From Pohlia nutans (lineage: Eukaryota > Streptophyta > Bryopsida > Bryales > Mniaceae), in the NCBI GenBank assembly GCA_022496805.1, contig CM040091.1, positions 23,426,336-23,490,335 of the forward strand: a stretch of 64,000 nucleotides of DNA, given 5' to 3'. A program made the position numbers and the translations under genes. Numbering within the stretch: position 1 is the first letter of the stretch; each line of letters starts with the position of its first letter. Shown one piece after another: positions 8,982 to 19,471 of this stretch. Under the pieces are notes generated by a model. It ran no database searches. It saw only the letters and a program-made list of their open reading frames with translations, and was not told the origin of the DNA.

Positions 8982-9959
8982 ATGCCGCCGTCCGCCGACA
9001 CGGTTCTCTCTCCCTCCCGGTTAGCTCTCCGTCTCCGTCCTCCTTCTCCGTCTCCCTCTCTTCTTCCCCGGCCGCCACGGCCGGTAGCTACCGTTCAGCG
9101 TCACCGACACAATCGACCGAGGCAAATAGCGCGGATTAGAATTCTCCCTCCTTCTAGCTTGGTAGCCACACCTTCCCGAGAGAAAAAGCGAGGCAATCTC
9201 CGTGTTCGTTTTTGCAGGATGACAGGTCAAAAGAAGACCGCAGTCGACAGTCGCTGTCCGGGCTCTTCCCGAGGTAACCCGGTAGGACCGGAATGGCGGG
9301 AATTCACCTGCCTACCGCTTAAGCACATGGTGGCATGGAAATCTTACGCCGCCGCCCATCCGGAGGAACGCGCATGGATTCAAAGGGTCGGTCTCGAGGG
9401 CTTCGTCAACTTACCGTGGGGACAACCGATCCGCAAAGATGTCGTGGAAAACTTCATCAACACCGCCCAAAGCAGCAAACAGAAGTCAATCATTGGAGCG
9501 GTCATGGGGCGGACATTCGTCATCACCCCGGTAGACATCACCAATATTCTTCGACTACCGACTGGGACAACTACCGAGGTCAACCCGGAACCGGACCCGG
9601 AGAAGTTCAAATACTGGAGCATCGGTCCCAACGGTCATGAAGCTCTTCACTGACCCGATACCGACGGCTACAGCGTTTCCTTGGGAGCCGGGGCGTTACG
9701 ACCTCGGAAGTACGGCATACTACAAGCGATCTACTTCAAGCGGAAGCAGTCCTACACGTCCAAGCAATGCCTCAGAGAGATTCTCACGGCAGACGAACTT
9801 TCCCTTACCGATACCAGAGAATCTTGGAACTGGGCTTCCTTCATGCTCGGACAGCTGCAGAAGGAACTCGGCGTCATCAAGAGCGGCCATTCTCCGCTGT
9901 GCCACTCAGCAGAAATTTGGGACGGGTGGAGAGAAATAGTGTCAGAGCCCTTACTATGA
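8982..9959 (+). pseudogene. Extra 3' ORF of RLG-1, plant-transposon-like (Transposase_32-type) protein
   Basis: A TATA-like CTATTTATTC (about 8,962) precedes ATG 8,982. The frame is open from 8,700, but this ATG fits the promoter better. After a Pro/Ser/Arg-rich lead comes a folded-looking region (GLEGFVNLPWGQPIRKDVVENF, split here as GLEGFVNLPW and QPIRKDVVENF) and MGRTFVITPVDITNILRLP. This is typical in spacing of the plant-transposon domain found in extra ORFs of Athila/Tat-like elements. An in-frame TGA (9,651-9,653) interrupts it. The frame then continues (RPRKYGILQAIYFKRKQ) to 9,959, where the element is lost. The function of such proteins is not established. Confidence 0.55.
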
Positions 9960-10272
9960 TCATGTGAGACATCCGGGCCATTAAATCTCCACCTTTGACT
10001 AACATAATTTGCCAATCCTCTCATTTACTATTTTCCTTTGAACGCCAATTCTAAATTGCTAGCAGCCACTTCTGCGTCTAACCCTCTCTATATAGATGTG
10101 ACGGATGACAACTGACATGATGAAAGCATCATGTTATGATTTTGGTTTACGCATCTCTGAACGACTACATAACATGACACCATGTGGTGGAATTTCAAGC
10201 CACTTGATTTGATGGTGTGTCCATACATTTGAGTTCTTTTTATTGTACTTGACATACGCGCAGGGATCGCCC
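9960..10272. other. Junction and upstream region of the MULE partner gene
   Basis: RLG-1 similarity stops around 9,945-9,960. The rest is AT-rich with no convincing coding sense. It ends at a good splice-acceptor-like tract (TTATTGTACTTGACATACGCGCAG, in two parts TTATTGTACTTGACA and TACGCGCAG, ending 10,263) directly before the partner gene, so an upstream exon may exist or may have been removed. Confidence 0.4.
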
Positions 10273-10707
10273 ATGGATTCATCAGAGGCAATATGGGGAC
10301 CATTATGGTGTCGTGATGTCGATGACTTCCCTCACTACATCATGCATGGCCGCAAGGTTCAAATGGCATACCCTATTGAGTCCGTCCAAGGAGCGATTGA
10401 ACTTTGGATGTCCAAGTTTCCCAGCTGTGAAAATCGGTTAATTGACATGGCAATCATTCTGCTGGACAAAGACATTCTTGACCAATACAATGTTCCTTGC
10501 GGAATATGGGGTGACAAGCCAAGGCATCCCTTAGTATGGCGTCTTATGTGGTGTCATAAAGTTTGCAACATGCTCGGCCTTCCTGACCCATGCAATATTG
10601 AGTGTGACGACATAAGAATTGTGCCAAAAGAGATCGCAGATGCAGTAGAAGATTTTTTTGACGATGAAGCAAAACCTCCCTTCTGGGACGCAATAGAACG
10701 GTACTAG
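10273..10707 (+). CDS. MULE-associated partner protein, unknown function
   Basis: In-frame ATG 10,273 (MDSSEAIWGPLW) to TAG, about 144 codons. The core MAYPIESVQGAIELW, LIDMAIILLDKDILDQY and RLMWCHKVCNMLGLPDPCNI is clearly related to a second ORF at 29,042-29,548 (YPIASVEGAVELW, DLAVMLLDKDVLDRYG, RLMWSHYICELLGLLDPCNI). Both end in (P)PFWD(A/S)IE. I do not recognise a named family. The gene lies about 570 bp upstream of a MULE transposase on the same strand, which suggests it is an accessory gene of that element. The preceding splice-acceptor-like sequence means it may be a 3' exon. Confidence 0.55.
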   Translation: MDSSEAIWGPLWCRDVDDFPHYIMHGRKVQMAYPIESVQGAIELWMSKFPSCENRLIDMAIILLDKDILDQYNVPCGIWGDKPRHPLVWRLMWCHKVCNMLGLPDPCNIECDDIRIVPKEIADAVEDFFDDEAKPPFWDAIERY

Positions 10708-11275
10708 GTGGTGCAGAGAAATATCATATGCATCCATGTTAGAATCGTTTGATGTGGATTTGCACGACTTGTGCCTTCATCCAGTCATGTATGTACAACA
10801 ATGGATGTATGGAATAAAGACTATTTCCGAGATGATTGATAGTGAACTACCGTCATAATGAGGTCACTCTCGTTTTATGAATTATTTTAATGACACTTCA
10901 CATTATTTGTTTAGTCGTGGATGACAAACATCAGCGCTTATCCAATAATACTTTTGCATAGCATATACCAATGCCAATCAATCACGTACTAATTATTTAT
11001 TGTACATTAATAAAGCTTTTGTCAGTCTTTCCACCTTGCATTTTTTGTTTCCTCTTGATAGCCACGTTATGCGTCAAGTTTACACTAAAGCGCCGTCAAA
11101 GACCCATGGAGCCTTGTTGTACCTTGAATTATTGTGATTCCTATTTCCCTGTAATGGTGTATATATCTTCAATGCATTTGGGTTCATTTGCATCTCACTT
11201 CCCCATTCGTATTGTCCTCTACGTATTACGCATATTAGTTCTATTAGATTCACATCAGTCCACTGCCTACTTTCC
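10708..11275. other. Spacer between partner gene and MULE transposase
   Basis: AT-rich, no ORF with coding character. It probably holds the 3' end of the partner gene and the promoter of the transposase gene. I see no terminal inverted repeat that I can defend. Confidence 0.4.
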
Positions 11276-11748
11276 ATGGCCAACATCCTCGCTGCAGGTC
11301 ACGATGTCCCTTTGAAGGTGCCGATTGGTGAAGAGGGTTTTGTCCGAGTGCCTGCCCATCTCTTGCATATTCGTTTTGGGTTTTGTGAGTCTTCTATCAT
11401 GTTGGAAGAAGGGGTCTTAGCCAACTATGGATTCATCAAGGAGGCAGTCTTGCAGTCAAAGTGTAGTGATAAGGAAGGTTTCTACTGGCTTCTCCATCCT
11501 GGGCAATATAGAGCGTATGGTTTAGCTCCAGAGACAGTAGCTGCCTCCACTGAGATCCTTGCACCCATGTCAGATGGTTCTACTGTTCAACTTCCCCTTT
11601 CACGTGCCGATAGTCATCAATCTTCAGACCAAGGACGTTCTGGGACTGACATCATGCTCAAACTTCACAATGTCAAGCAGGAGCCAGTCGAACCATTAAT
11701 TGATTTGACTTCTAAGTCTGATGGAGATACTCGCTCGACCTCACGTGC
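11276..11748 (+). pseudogene. MULE-A transposase, N-terminal part
   Basis: Opens at ATG 11,276 (MANILAAGHDVPLKVP). It contains HIRFGFCESSIMLEE and YWLLHPGQYRAYGL, then a Ser/acidic stretch with a VKQEP-like motif and PLIDLTSKSDGD (SUMO-like character, inference). The same module starts the MULE-B transposase (minus, from 35,235) and the ORF at 28,751. Coding ends where the gag-like element begins (about 11,749); the open frame to 11,788 is read into that insert. Confidence 0.75.
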
Positions 11749-11822
11749 ATGTTGTCAAACCTCCTTTATTCAAAAAACGGACAGCTAGGGTTTGTAGGGC
11801 AGTAAAAGGTAACCCCAGCTGC

Positions 11823-11832
11823 CATAAATAGG
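11823..11832 (+). promoter_or_regulatory. TATA-like box of gag-like elements
   Basis: CATAAATAGG lies 70 nt from the element start. The corresponding sites are TATAAATAGG at 45,523-45,532 (minus), CATAAATAGG at 49,055-49,064 (minus) and CCATAAATG at 23,632-23,640. The same position in four copies argues for a real core promoter inside the terminal region. Confidence 0.6.
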
Positions 11833-11836
11833 AGAA

Positions 11837-13960
11837 ATGACGTTCCTAGTGGTCTCTTTACTTATTTGGAGAGAGTGGTGCTCTCACGCGCGCCTTAAGT
11901 GTTTACTACGGAATCTGAGAATGGCGGCGGACCGGACAGGAGACCGGATGGGAAACCGGGAATCGGGGAACGGGCCTCTGCCGGGCCCGGCCACGATCCG
12001 GGAGTTGAACTGGGCCGCCTTAAACTGGGTGGCTCACTGTTCATTCCTTTCCGGTTCCTCCAGCCCTCTGTGCACACCCGTTTTTGCACCTCCGGAGAGC
12101 GTTAGGGTTTCCATTTCGCACCCGAAGAGAGGGAGCAGTGAGCGGCCGGTGTGTGACGATTTTGAGCACTCGAGAGTGAGGGAAATTGAGCACCCGGGGA
12201 GAAACAGTAGCGCGAGGTTAGAATTTGGGAGAGGCGAGCACCCGGACAGCGAGCGCCGCCATTTCTGGTGGAATTTACGGAGGGGAGTAGGTGCGCAGCC
12301 GCGAAGAGAGGCGCGGGGACTCCGGGAGGTCAGGCGCATACTACAGAGGCGAGAACGGAAGCGTCCGGAGCGCAAGGAGCGCAGTTTACGGGCGAAGGAG
12401 CTGCGCCATTCTCAGGGGAGTAAAGAAGTGCGTCCGGAGTTTGCAGCCATGGCGCGGAGGGAAGCCGGAACGAAGATTACGGAGAAGCGCATCTGTCCGG
12501 ACATCCCGCCGCACGAGGGGGACTTGGACGAATTGATGAAGGACCTCGAGAAGATGGGGTGCGCGGGGCTCTTTGGGAGAGTGTGGGATGAGCAAGATTC
12601 CCGGATGTTGGAGGAAGTTGAAGGCGGGTCTATGTTGAGCGCCTTCCGGACGACCATCCGGGCGAAATATGGGAGCTGGACCCGGGAGATGTGGAGGGAG
12701 CTATACGGCTTCCCGGACACGAGCATAGATCTGGAACCGGGAGGCGAGGGCGACTCGGATTGGGTGAAGGCGCGATTCACCCACATTTCGGACCACGACG
12801 GGTTCAAGGTGGCGGACTGCATTATACCCCGGGAGCAACGGTTGCTCCAGTATGTGGTGCCCATCCTCAACCCGGAGAAGCTCACCACCCTCACCGTAAC
12901 GCTGGCCCGGGGCATCTACTCCGCTCTGCTCCGGGGGAGAAGGATCAACTGGGCAATCCTACTACACTGGAATACGCAGAAGTGGCAGGTGAACTTGGAC
13001 AGTAAAAAGGGGTGTCCGTTGGCCCCATTTCTCAACCACCTGTACGAGAGACATGGGTGCCTCACGGAGGGAGAACGGAAGAGGTTGGAGGAAATGCCCA
13101 TTCTGCGGCTGAAGAGCCCGACCAAGAGGAGGGTAGCTCTTCCGGGTGGAGGAACAGGGACCAACAGACCCAGGTCGTCGTCACGAGCGGGTGAAAGGAG
13201 AATGGCTCCACCAACCTCCCAACAGGACAGGAGTAGGATCCGGGGAGAAGAGCGCAGGAAGGATAAGGAAGACCGCCCGGAGAGGAGTCAACCGGGAGGG
13301 GCCAGCGCTGACTTGGAGCAGAGGAAGAAGAGGAGAGAAGACCGGCCCGAGAGGGGCCAACAGGATGACACCCGGCTACGTCAAGATGAGCAGCAGAGGA
13401 GGAAGGACCCGGAAACAGACCAATCGGGGGAGGCAAGGTTGCAGCAGGAGCTGAGAACGAAGAGGAGGGAGGATCCGGAAGAAGAGGAGGATTCTCCGCA
13501 GCCGAAACTGACCCGGAAGAAGCCGGTGAGGAATCAGGGAGGAGGTTCCACCCAAGAGCAACCTCAGGTGACTCCGGTGGTGGAGTCCAGGCCAGAGAAG
13601 GAGACAGGCCCCACTCCAACATCGCCACAAGGACAACCTGAAGCAGATTCCGGATTCATGGATGAGGACCCTGCCCCGGAAGTTCCACACGAACGATTGG
13701 TGAAGGGGAAGCAACCAGCAGAGGAGGCAGGTACGTCCCAAGTGCGACTTCCGGGCCTGAAGAGGAAGTTGGTCCTGATTGAAGAGGAGGAGCCGGAGGG
13801 TCCGGAGACCACCCCTAAGAAGGACAAAGGACCCGCCCAGAGGAAGACAACCCCGCTCAACAAGCGTCCCAAGGAGTCAGGGGGCGACGGGGAAGAAACA
13901 GGAGAAGAGGATGACCAGAGGCAGGGACCACCGTTGGAAGAAGAACCGGAAACCGGAGGA
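11837..13960 (+). CDS. Element alpha protein: plant-transposon-like domain plus charged linker
   Basis: The likely functional start is ATG 12,451 (MARREAGTKITEKRICPD) or an upstream ATG; the frame is open from 11,837. The conserved domain includes LEKMGCAGLFGRVW, FRTTIRAKYGSWTREMW, GFKVADCIIPREQRLLQYVV, TLTVTLARGIYSALLRG and KGCPLAPFLNHLYERHGCL. This is the pattern of Transposase_32/plant-mobile-like proteins in retroelement extra ORFs. A long Arg/Glu/Pro-rich linker follows. A frameshift between about 13,900 and 13,990 separates it from its coiled-coil half. The relatives at 23.8 and 49.0 kb support the domain boundaries, and in the 23.8-kb copy both halves share one frame. Confidence 0.7.
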
Positions 13961-15059
13961 AAGGGAACAGGAGGCAGGTCCATCCGGAGGGGTACAGGAG
14001 GAAGGGGAGGCCCCACTTCGGGCGGAGAACATACTCCTGCAGACCCGGATTGCCCTGGACATGGTGACGGAGCAGTACACTCCCATGTTCGCCGCACTCC
14101 GGGAGACAGGAACTCTCCTCCGAATAGAGGACGCTCTGGAGTATCCGGTGCGGATCCGGAAGCTCCAGAGGAAACTCATCCGGAGTAGAGAGAAGGAGAG
14201 CAAGTTGGCCGGACAACTGGAAAGCCTCCAGGAGGATGAGAGCGAGTCCGTCGCTCTCTTGAAAGGTTTGAAGGAGGAGCTGCAACGGAAGGTGGCGTAC
14301 ATCAAGAAAATGGAGTCCCAAGTGCAGAAGAACGAGTTGCAGATCCGGGTACAGGAGGAGACCATCCAGAGAATAGGGAAAACAAGTCAGCAGTGCATCA
14401 CCAAACTGTCGGGGTTGTTCCACACGGATGGGGAGGCACAGATGAAAGCCCGGCTGTATGACAAGAAGGTAGGTCAGCCGGGATTGGAAGGAGCAGCCCG
14501 GATGAAGAACGTGGTCCGGGAGTATTCGGAGATGGTGGAGGCCTATTTGATGGAGTTCCGGGAACTGGCAGAGCACATGAGGGGGAGCTCTTCCGATGAA
14601 GAACCGGGTCAGGAGGAGACAGCCAACCAGGGCGATAGAGTAGGGTCCGGGGAGGGACTGCAGGGGATGTTCAATATGTCTGCAGATGCTCCTCAGGAGG
14701 GTGAAATCGACCGGTTGATGCGGAAGGGGAGCTCAACGCAGGAACACACCCCCCGGGTAAGACTGGATGTGGAGCCAATCCACATGGTCCGACCGGCCAG
14801 AGTGAGCCCTGTGGAAGTCCGGAACCTCTCGGAAGAAATGGAGGCGATGGGCGTTCAGCCGGAAAGGGTGGAAAGGCAACAGGGTGGGCCAGGAAGTCAC
14901 CCGGGTAGCCAGTCGGGAGGTACACAAGTGGGCGAGCCAACCGGAGGACGACAGGTGGAGCAGCCGGCTGGTCACGAACTACGAGGAGCTCGGTCCACGG
15001 ATCCTATTGTGGTGGACAGTCCGAAAGTCCAGGAGGGGCAGCCAATGGAGGACGAGTAG
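13779..15059 (+). CDS. Element alpha protein, C-terminal coiled-coil half
   Basis: Coding sense is clear from about 13,990 (LRAENILLQTRIALDMV) to TAG 15,057-15,059. Long heptad-rich segments (LQRKLIRSREKESKLAGQL, QRKVAYIKKMESQVQKNEL) predict a coiled coil. A conserved block follows (LFHTDGEAQMKARLYD, VREYSEMVEAYLMEFRELAEHM), then an acidic, Pro/Gly-rich tail. The same block appears at 25,560-25,760 and, inverted, at 47,500-47,640. The frame differs from the upstream half by one base. I interpret this as a lesion, because the 23.8-kb copy is in a single frame. Confidence 0.7.
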   Translation: MKRRSRRVRRPPLRRTKDPPRGRQPRSTSVPRSQGATGKKQEKRMTRGRDHRWKKNRKPEEREQEAGPSGGVQEEGEAPLRAENILLQTRIALDMVTEQYTPMFAALRETGTLLRIEDALEYPVRIRKLQRKLIRSREKESKLAGQLESLQEDESESVALLKGLKEELQRKVAYIKKMESQVQKNELQIRVQEETIQRIGKTSQQCITKLSGLFHTDGEAQMKARLYDKKVGQPGLEGAARMKNVVREYSEMVEAYLMEFRELAEHMRGSSSDEEPGQEETANQGDRVGSGEGLQGMFNMSADAPQEGEIDRLMRKGSSTQEHTPRVRLDVEPIHMVRPARVSPVEVRNLSEEMEAMGVQPERVERQQGGPGSHPGSQSGGTQVGEPTGGRQVEQPAGHELRGARSTDPIVVDSPKVQEGQPMEDE

Positions 15060-16297
15060 CTGTCCGGGACTGTCGGGGGGACTGGAGGCAGTGGCCCAAG
15101 TTTTGTGGATCTGACTATTTAGAGTAGGATCTTTTGAATAAGTAGAGTAGAAGACTTTTTGTTGAAAGGACTTTTAGGGCTTTGAATGCTAGTGGCGGCT
15201 TAGGATGAGAATTGGGCCGTGGAGAAGGATCCCCTGATTTCCGGATCTCGGGTTTTTGGGATCTGAGGATCTCCCGGATCTGGGCTTCGGGGTTGGCTTT
15301 TTATCAAGGAATGTTTCTCATTCCTTGGGTCTTTTTGTGTACTACTGTTCCATGTAAATGAGTAGAGGCGCATGTTCTTTCCACAAATTGTGTGTGTGTG
15401 TGTGTGTACATGTGTGTTTGTTTGTGTTATTATCCATAACAGTGTCTCAATTAGTCCCTTGGTAACCGGGTGGATTAGCCAGGTTCTGGTGTAAGAGTCA
15501 GTTCAGAGACCGGGTAGAAGATTTGGGAGAATTAGGAGTGTTTGAATGCGGGGTTTTCCGGAACTGGTTGCAGGAAATACTCTGGGTTAGTGGCTGAGTG
15601 AGCAGGAGGGGGTACTCCGGTTCTTTCAGAACTCCTGGACGGGTAGTTCAGTAGAGGTGCCAGCACCCGGGTAGATCTTGTAATTGCAGGGTACGGGGAA
15701 GCCAGAGTAAAACGGGTCGTGACGAATTCCATCTCTTCCGGACACCCCGGATACTGTCCACCCCGGTTAGCAAGTCGTTGTAGTATTTTGAAGGGGGAAA
15801 ACCATGTTGCTCTTGTGTGATCGGCTGGGGGTTTGGGATAAATCCACAGTTGAAGGATAATGCGGGAAGTACCCGGAGTAGGAAGTGAGTTTGGATAATC
15901 AGGAAGTTGTGAAACCCCTATCACGTAATTTAGTAGGGGAGGGTGTGACTTTAAATCCAGCATCCTTAAAAAGGCAAATGGAGAACCCTCTGAGGGAAGA
16001 CAGAGGTTAAAGGGAAACCGGATTAAAAGGGTAGGATAGACCGGGTGGAGTAGGGTTGGCTAAACTCCCGATCCCGACAGATACCGGATCTATCCATAAT
16101 CGGATTAGTCAGTAGGGAAGATCTGGTTTGAGTAGAGAAAAAGGGAGTTAATTGGTGACCGGAAGAGAGTAGTCACCAATCCGGATCAATCCCCGGAAAC
16201 TTCCCACTTCACAAAGTCTCCGCGGAACGATAATCCAGAAATCACCTCTATGAGCATTCTTAATACGAAAAAGTGCGCTCTAGGGGAATATCCGGTA
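15060..16297 (+). other. 3' non-coding part of element alpha
   Basis: No coding sense. The first 600 bp are shared with elements beta (26,400-26,880) and gamma (minus, 47,160-46,640), including a conserved (GT)n microsatellite near 15,389-15,420 and the word AACTCCTGGACGGGTAG. It contains several direct and inverted copies of CCGG-type words and ends in the right-hand TCACGTGC. Confidence 0.6.
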
Positions 16298-16305
16298 TCA
16301 CGTGC

Positions 16306-17984
16306 TACGACACATGTCAACATCCAAGTAAATTAGTCTCCTTTCCCTCTTCATCTAATACTCCCTCTGGAACTCGCACTCGAGCCAATACTCCTACCTC
16401 GTCATCTTGGTCTCTTCCTCCAGTATTTCCAGTATCTTTAGAGTGTTTAAGCGTGATGCAGTGCCTAAGAAAGCTGTCCAGTGTTCCACGTTGTCGTAAC
16501 GAATTAGCTCAAATAGATTTTGATGCTATCGAGTATCACAAAGTCAAATTCCTTCCCACCAAGTTCGATGGAAACGTTGTGTTTGAATTGCCACCTTGTC
16601 GTGGAAGTGCTAATTTGTCAATGGAGGGAATGGACAAACGCTACGACGGTCACGCATGGTGTCGCACATTGACGTCTAATATCCACAACAACCTAGGTTT
16701 GAAGTTCAAAAGGTCTAGTTGCGTAGGGCATTTGGTTTGCAAGAACAAGGAGTGTGATTACTTTGCGGGGACTTCAAAGGTGAACGAGACGGAGTGGTCT
16801 AGAACCACTACACTTCCTTTTGGTGTATGTCAAGACCCCCCTGTTGATTCTTCTCTAGTTTGCAAAGTTTGCAAGAAGCCCCCTACCTGCATTGATTTTT
16901 TTCCAGCTCGTATCTATTACGTGGTCAGCGCTGGCGACATGTCTCGCGCATGCATCCATTTAGGAAATCACAAACACCCTGTAGCTAAAGGACAATGCAG
17001 GGAGACTTTGGAGACTGTGGCGGAGTTGATCGCTCAAGAGAAGGCCAAGACTCCTTCGGCAAAGAACTCTGCCATTGCACTGGCTGCAAGCAAAGAATTT
17101 TTGGAGACATTCCTCATTCACGACGAGAAGGGCCCCAAGGAGATGCTCCGCGAAGAGGCTTTAGAAAAAGTTATAGATAAATTCCAACTCCTCAGTTCCC
17201 CCAGTGTTCGCAACATCATTGCCACATATCGCGATAAGCTGAAAGGTGCTGGCGAGATAGACCAAATTCTTACCATGAAGAGTCATGCAAAGATCGAGTT
17301 CATTCACGATAGCGTGTTCCCTGGACAAGCAAAAGACAAAGTATACTTATTCAAAATGCTCGTTGACGGTCCTGGCAGTGGCGTTGATCTTGTGCGACGG
17401 ATGCAACCGAGAGGCGATCTCGAACATTGCTTTGTGATGTTTGATCACGTGAAGAGGGTGAACCGTGGACAACTCTAGCATGCCATGTATATGATTCAAA
17501 ATACTGCAAAGTGATGACTATTGCAGTGTGTGATATGCAAACCGAGGGCACGGAAGGCCAGATGATATTTTGGAATTGCTTGAATAATGTCATGAAAGAC
17601 AATGGTGTGCCTAATCCAAATTTCAAAGGATTCATGTGCGACAGCGCTCAAGCCAATTTCAATGCTGTACGAATTGTGTATGGTTTGGGTGACCCCAAAG
17701 TTCCTATAGTGGACCGCGAACGAACTTGCCTTTTCCATTAGGCTACCTCCATGCACAAGCATACAGAGAAGCACATTGCCAAGGCGTTCCAAGCACAACA
17801 TATTCGGCTTTGTCGACAATACAAGGATGCTATAACCATGGCAGAAGCAGATCAAATGTACTTGCAATTAAAGGCCTGGTGGTATTCGTCTGGTGCAGCT
17901 GATGAAGATTCTATTAGAGAACTCGAAGATTGGTTAGCATTTTGGCACTTTCGTTATCGCCAATGGGGAGGGTTCATGGAGACG
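16306..17984 (+). pseudogene. MULE-A transposase, zinc-binding and catalytic part
   Basis: Resumes after the insert. A Cys/His-rich DNA-binding module is visible (GMDKRYDGHAW, CVGHLVCKNKECDYF, LVCKVCKKPPTC, RACIHLGNHKHP), followed by a MULE catalytic core. A first Asp lies in CFVMFDHVKR and a second in FKGFMCDSAQANFNAVR. Lesions: a frameshift near 17,462-17,468 (just after VKRV; coding sense continues in another frame as HVYDSKYCKVMTIAVCDM) and a TAG at 17,739-17,741 where MULE-B has Trp (CYFHW). The exon ends ...RQWGGFMET at a GT donor. MULE transposases cut and paste DNA elements in the nucleus; this copy cannot make a full protein. Confidence 0.8.
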
Positions 17985-18085
17985 GTGAGACTAATGCTGA
18001 ACTCTCATTTCATTTGCACTTATTTATCGCTATTCTATTTCTACCCCATTCACTTACCATTCTCCCTTGTTGAAATGTGTTACAG
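17985..18085 (+). other. Conserved intron of MULE-A transposase
   Basis: GTGAGACT...TGTTACAG, 101 bp, placed after RQWGGFMET. MULE-B has an intron at the same codon position (32,948-33,035 on the minus strand), so the intron predates the two copies, and neither copy is a processed retrocopy. Confidence 0.8.
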
Positions 18086-19471
18086 GACCTTACCCCTGAC
18101 AAACTTGCTGAGATTCCGACCTGCAACCTCTCGGAGACAGTTCACAATAAGTGGCTTCAAGCGTCCGGGAAATGAGGCACGGACTTGTTTGTGGCTACTT
18201 GTGACGACTGGATCCGTGCCTTTATGCAAATGACAAACTACCGCTCTTATCTATGTGGAGGCGCTTCTGGGAAGGGCCCCTCAAAGCATGACCTGAAGCT
18301 TAAGCGGGCAATGGCATCGCTCGATGGAAAGAAGATTGCCCAAGCCCTCAGCGAAATGCCGGGAGCAGAGGACGTTTGTACACGAGTCCCTCATTTAGAA
18401 GGGGAGGAGCTCTTTGGATCGGTGAAAAGGAAGCTCGACCTCCCGATTGGATCGGAGGGTGATTCGCATTGCCCAGACAAAGTAAACTTCTCACATCCTC
18501 GAGTCCAAACAAGATCCGCTTCTGCAAGAGTGCAACTTCAACCGATTCCTGAGGTTACTTCTCCAATGCCACACGTCACGCACGTGCAAGAAACCGACTG
18601 CAACGTTCACGAGTGGCACATTGCAAGAATTTCGCACAAGGCGAAGAACAAGTGCCACGCTGTTCAAGCCCAAACAAACATCAGGTGCAAGATGGTCATT
18701 GCCAAGGGTGGTAAGGCTACCGCTGCTCCCACGTACAAAGGTGAGAGGCAAGTTCCAACGTTCAGAGGAGCTCGACACAAAACCAAAGATTTCTGGTTTT
18801 GTCCTGATCAAATTGCTCGATGTGTCATGGGACCCAAGCGTGAACACGTACTAACGCGACCCAACATCCCTGACATTTGGCCCGTTCTCGTGGGGACGGA
18901 CCTCACACGTTCAGAAATTATGGAATTAGAAGAGGCAGGATTTCGATTGCAAGCTAAAACCGCCATGTCACCTCGTCGCCTCTTTACGACCTCCAAGATA
19001 TTTGAGCCCGTGGTCTGGAATTATCCTCAACCGGCTTATGCAGATAAAGTTCTTTCTATCCGAGGCGGCAAGACCGTTCGGCGCAGTCCTAAAGCTCCGT
19101 GTGAGGCCCATCGCAACCAATGGGAGAGTGCAAGGAATGTCAAGGCTATTATCCAAGCGGTGAAGATCATTCCATATCCTGGACTTGGTGCAGTCATCAC
19201 AATGCAGTCTGGAGTGGAGCCAGATCAGAAAGTTTACAACGTCACATTGTCTAACTTTCCATCGTGCACTTGCCCACACTTTGTTAGCATGAACGGTTCA
19301 AGTGTTGGCAAGCGTGGTGCTTATGTCAACTGCAAGCACATCTATTACGTATTTCGGTTCTTTTGCAAACTAGACTTTGATAATGACAAGTTCATGCATG
19401 CCCCTACCGTTAGCTTCGACGAAACAAAGAAGATTCTTGAAGCTGCTGAAATCATCAAAACAGCAGTTTAG
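18086..19471 (+). pseudogene. MULE-A transposase, C-terminal part with SWIM finger
   Basis: Begins DLTPDKLAEIP and CNLSETVHNKWLQASG. TGA at 18,173-18,175 interrupts where MULE-B has Arg (ASGNRGND). The frame is then open to TAG 19,469-19,471. It includes PHLEGEELFGSVKRK, VWNYPQP and a SWIM-type zinc finger (CTCPHF...NCKHIYYVF, pattern C-x-C...C-x-H), a usual C-terminal feature of MULE transposases that helps DNA or protein binding. The last residues match MULE-B (LFMHAPTFSF / KFMHAPTVSF). Confidence 0.8.

Larger units (their letters stand above)
2421..9950 (+). mobile_element. Ty3/gypsy LTR retrotransposon, 3' end truncated (RLG-1)
   Basis: The order of parts is 5' LTR (2,421-2,829), primer-binding-like site (2,832), gag from 3,001, pol to 8,663, then an additional ORF with its own TATA-like box. 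The order PR-RT-RNase H-integrase with a D,D35E integrase makes it Ty3/gypsy (Metaviridae) rather than copia. I find no chromodomain and only one RNase H, so the lineage is uncertain (Athila/Tat-like for the extra ORF). No second copy of the LTR start (TGTTAACCG) appears near 9.9-10.2 kb, so the 3' LTR is missing. The word TACCG/CGGTA is strikingly frequent along the whole element. Confidence 0.9.
11749..16297 (+). mobile_element. Gag-like (Transposase_32 + coiled coil) element alpha inserted in MULE-A
   Basis: It splits the MULE-A transposase. The word TCACGTGC occurs immediately on both sides (11,741-11,748 and 16,298-16,305), a candidate 8-bp target-site duplication. The 5' end TGTCAAACCTC (from 11,753) is shared with elements at 23,574, 49,131 (minus) and the LTR at 45,600 (minus). 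A 3' LTR is not visible here, although a purine tract (about 16,134) lies near the end. It carries one long protein and no pol genes, so it is non-autonomous. Confidence 0.7.
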
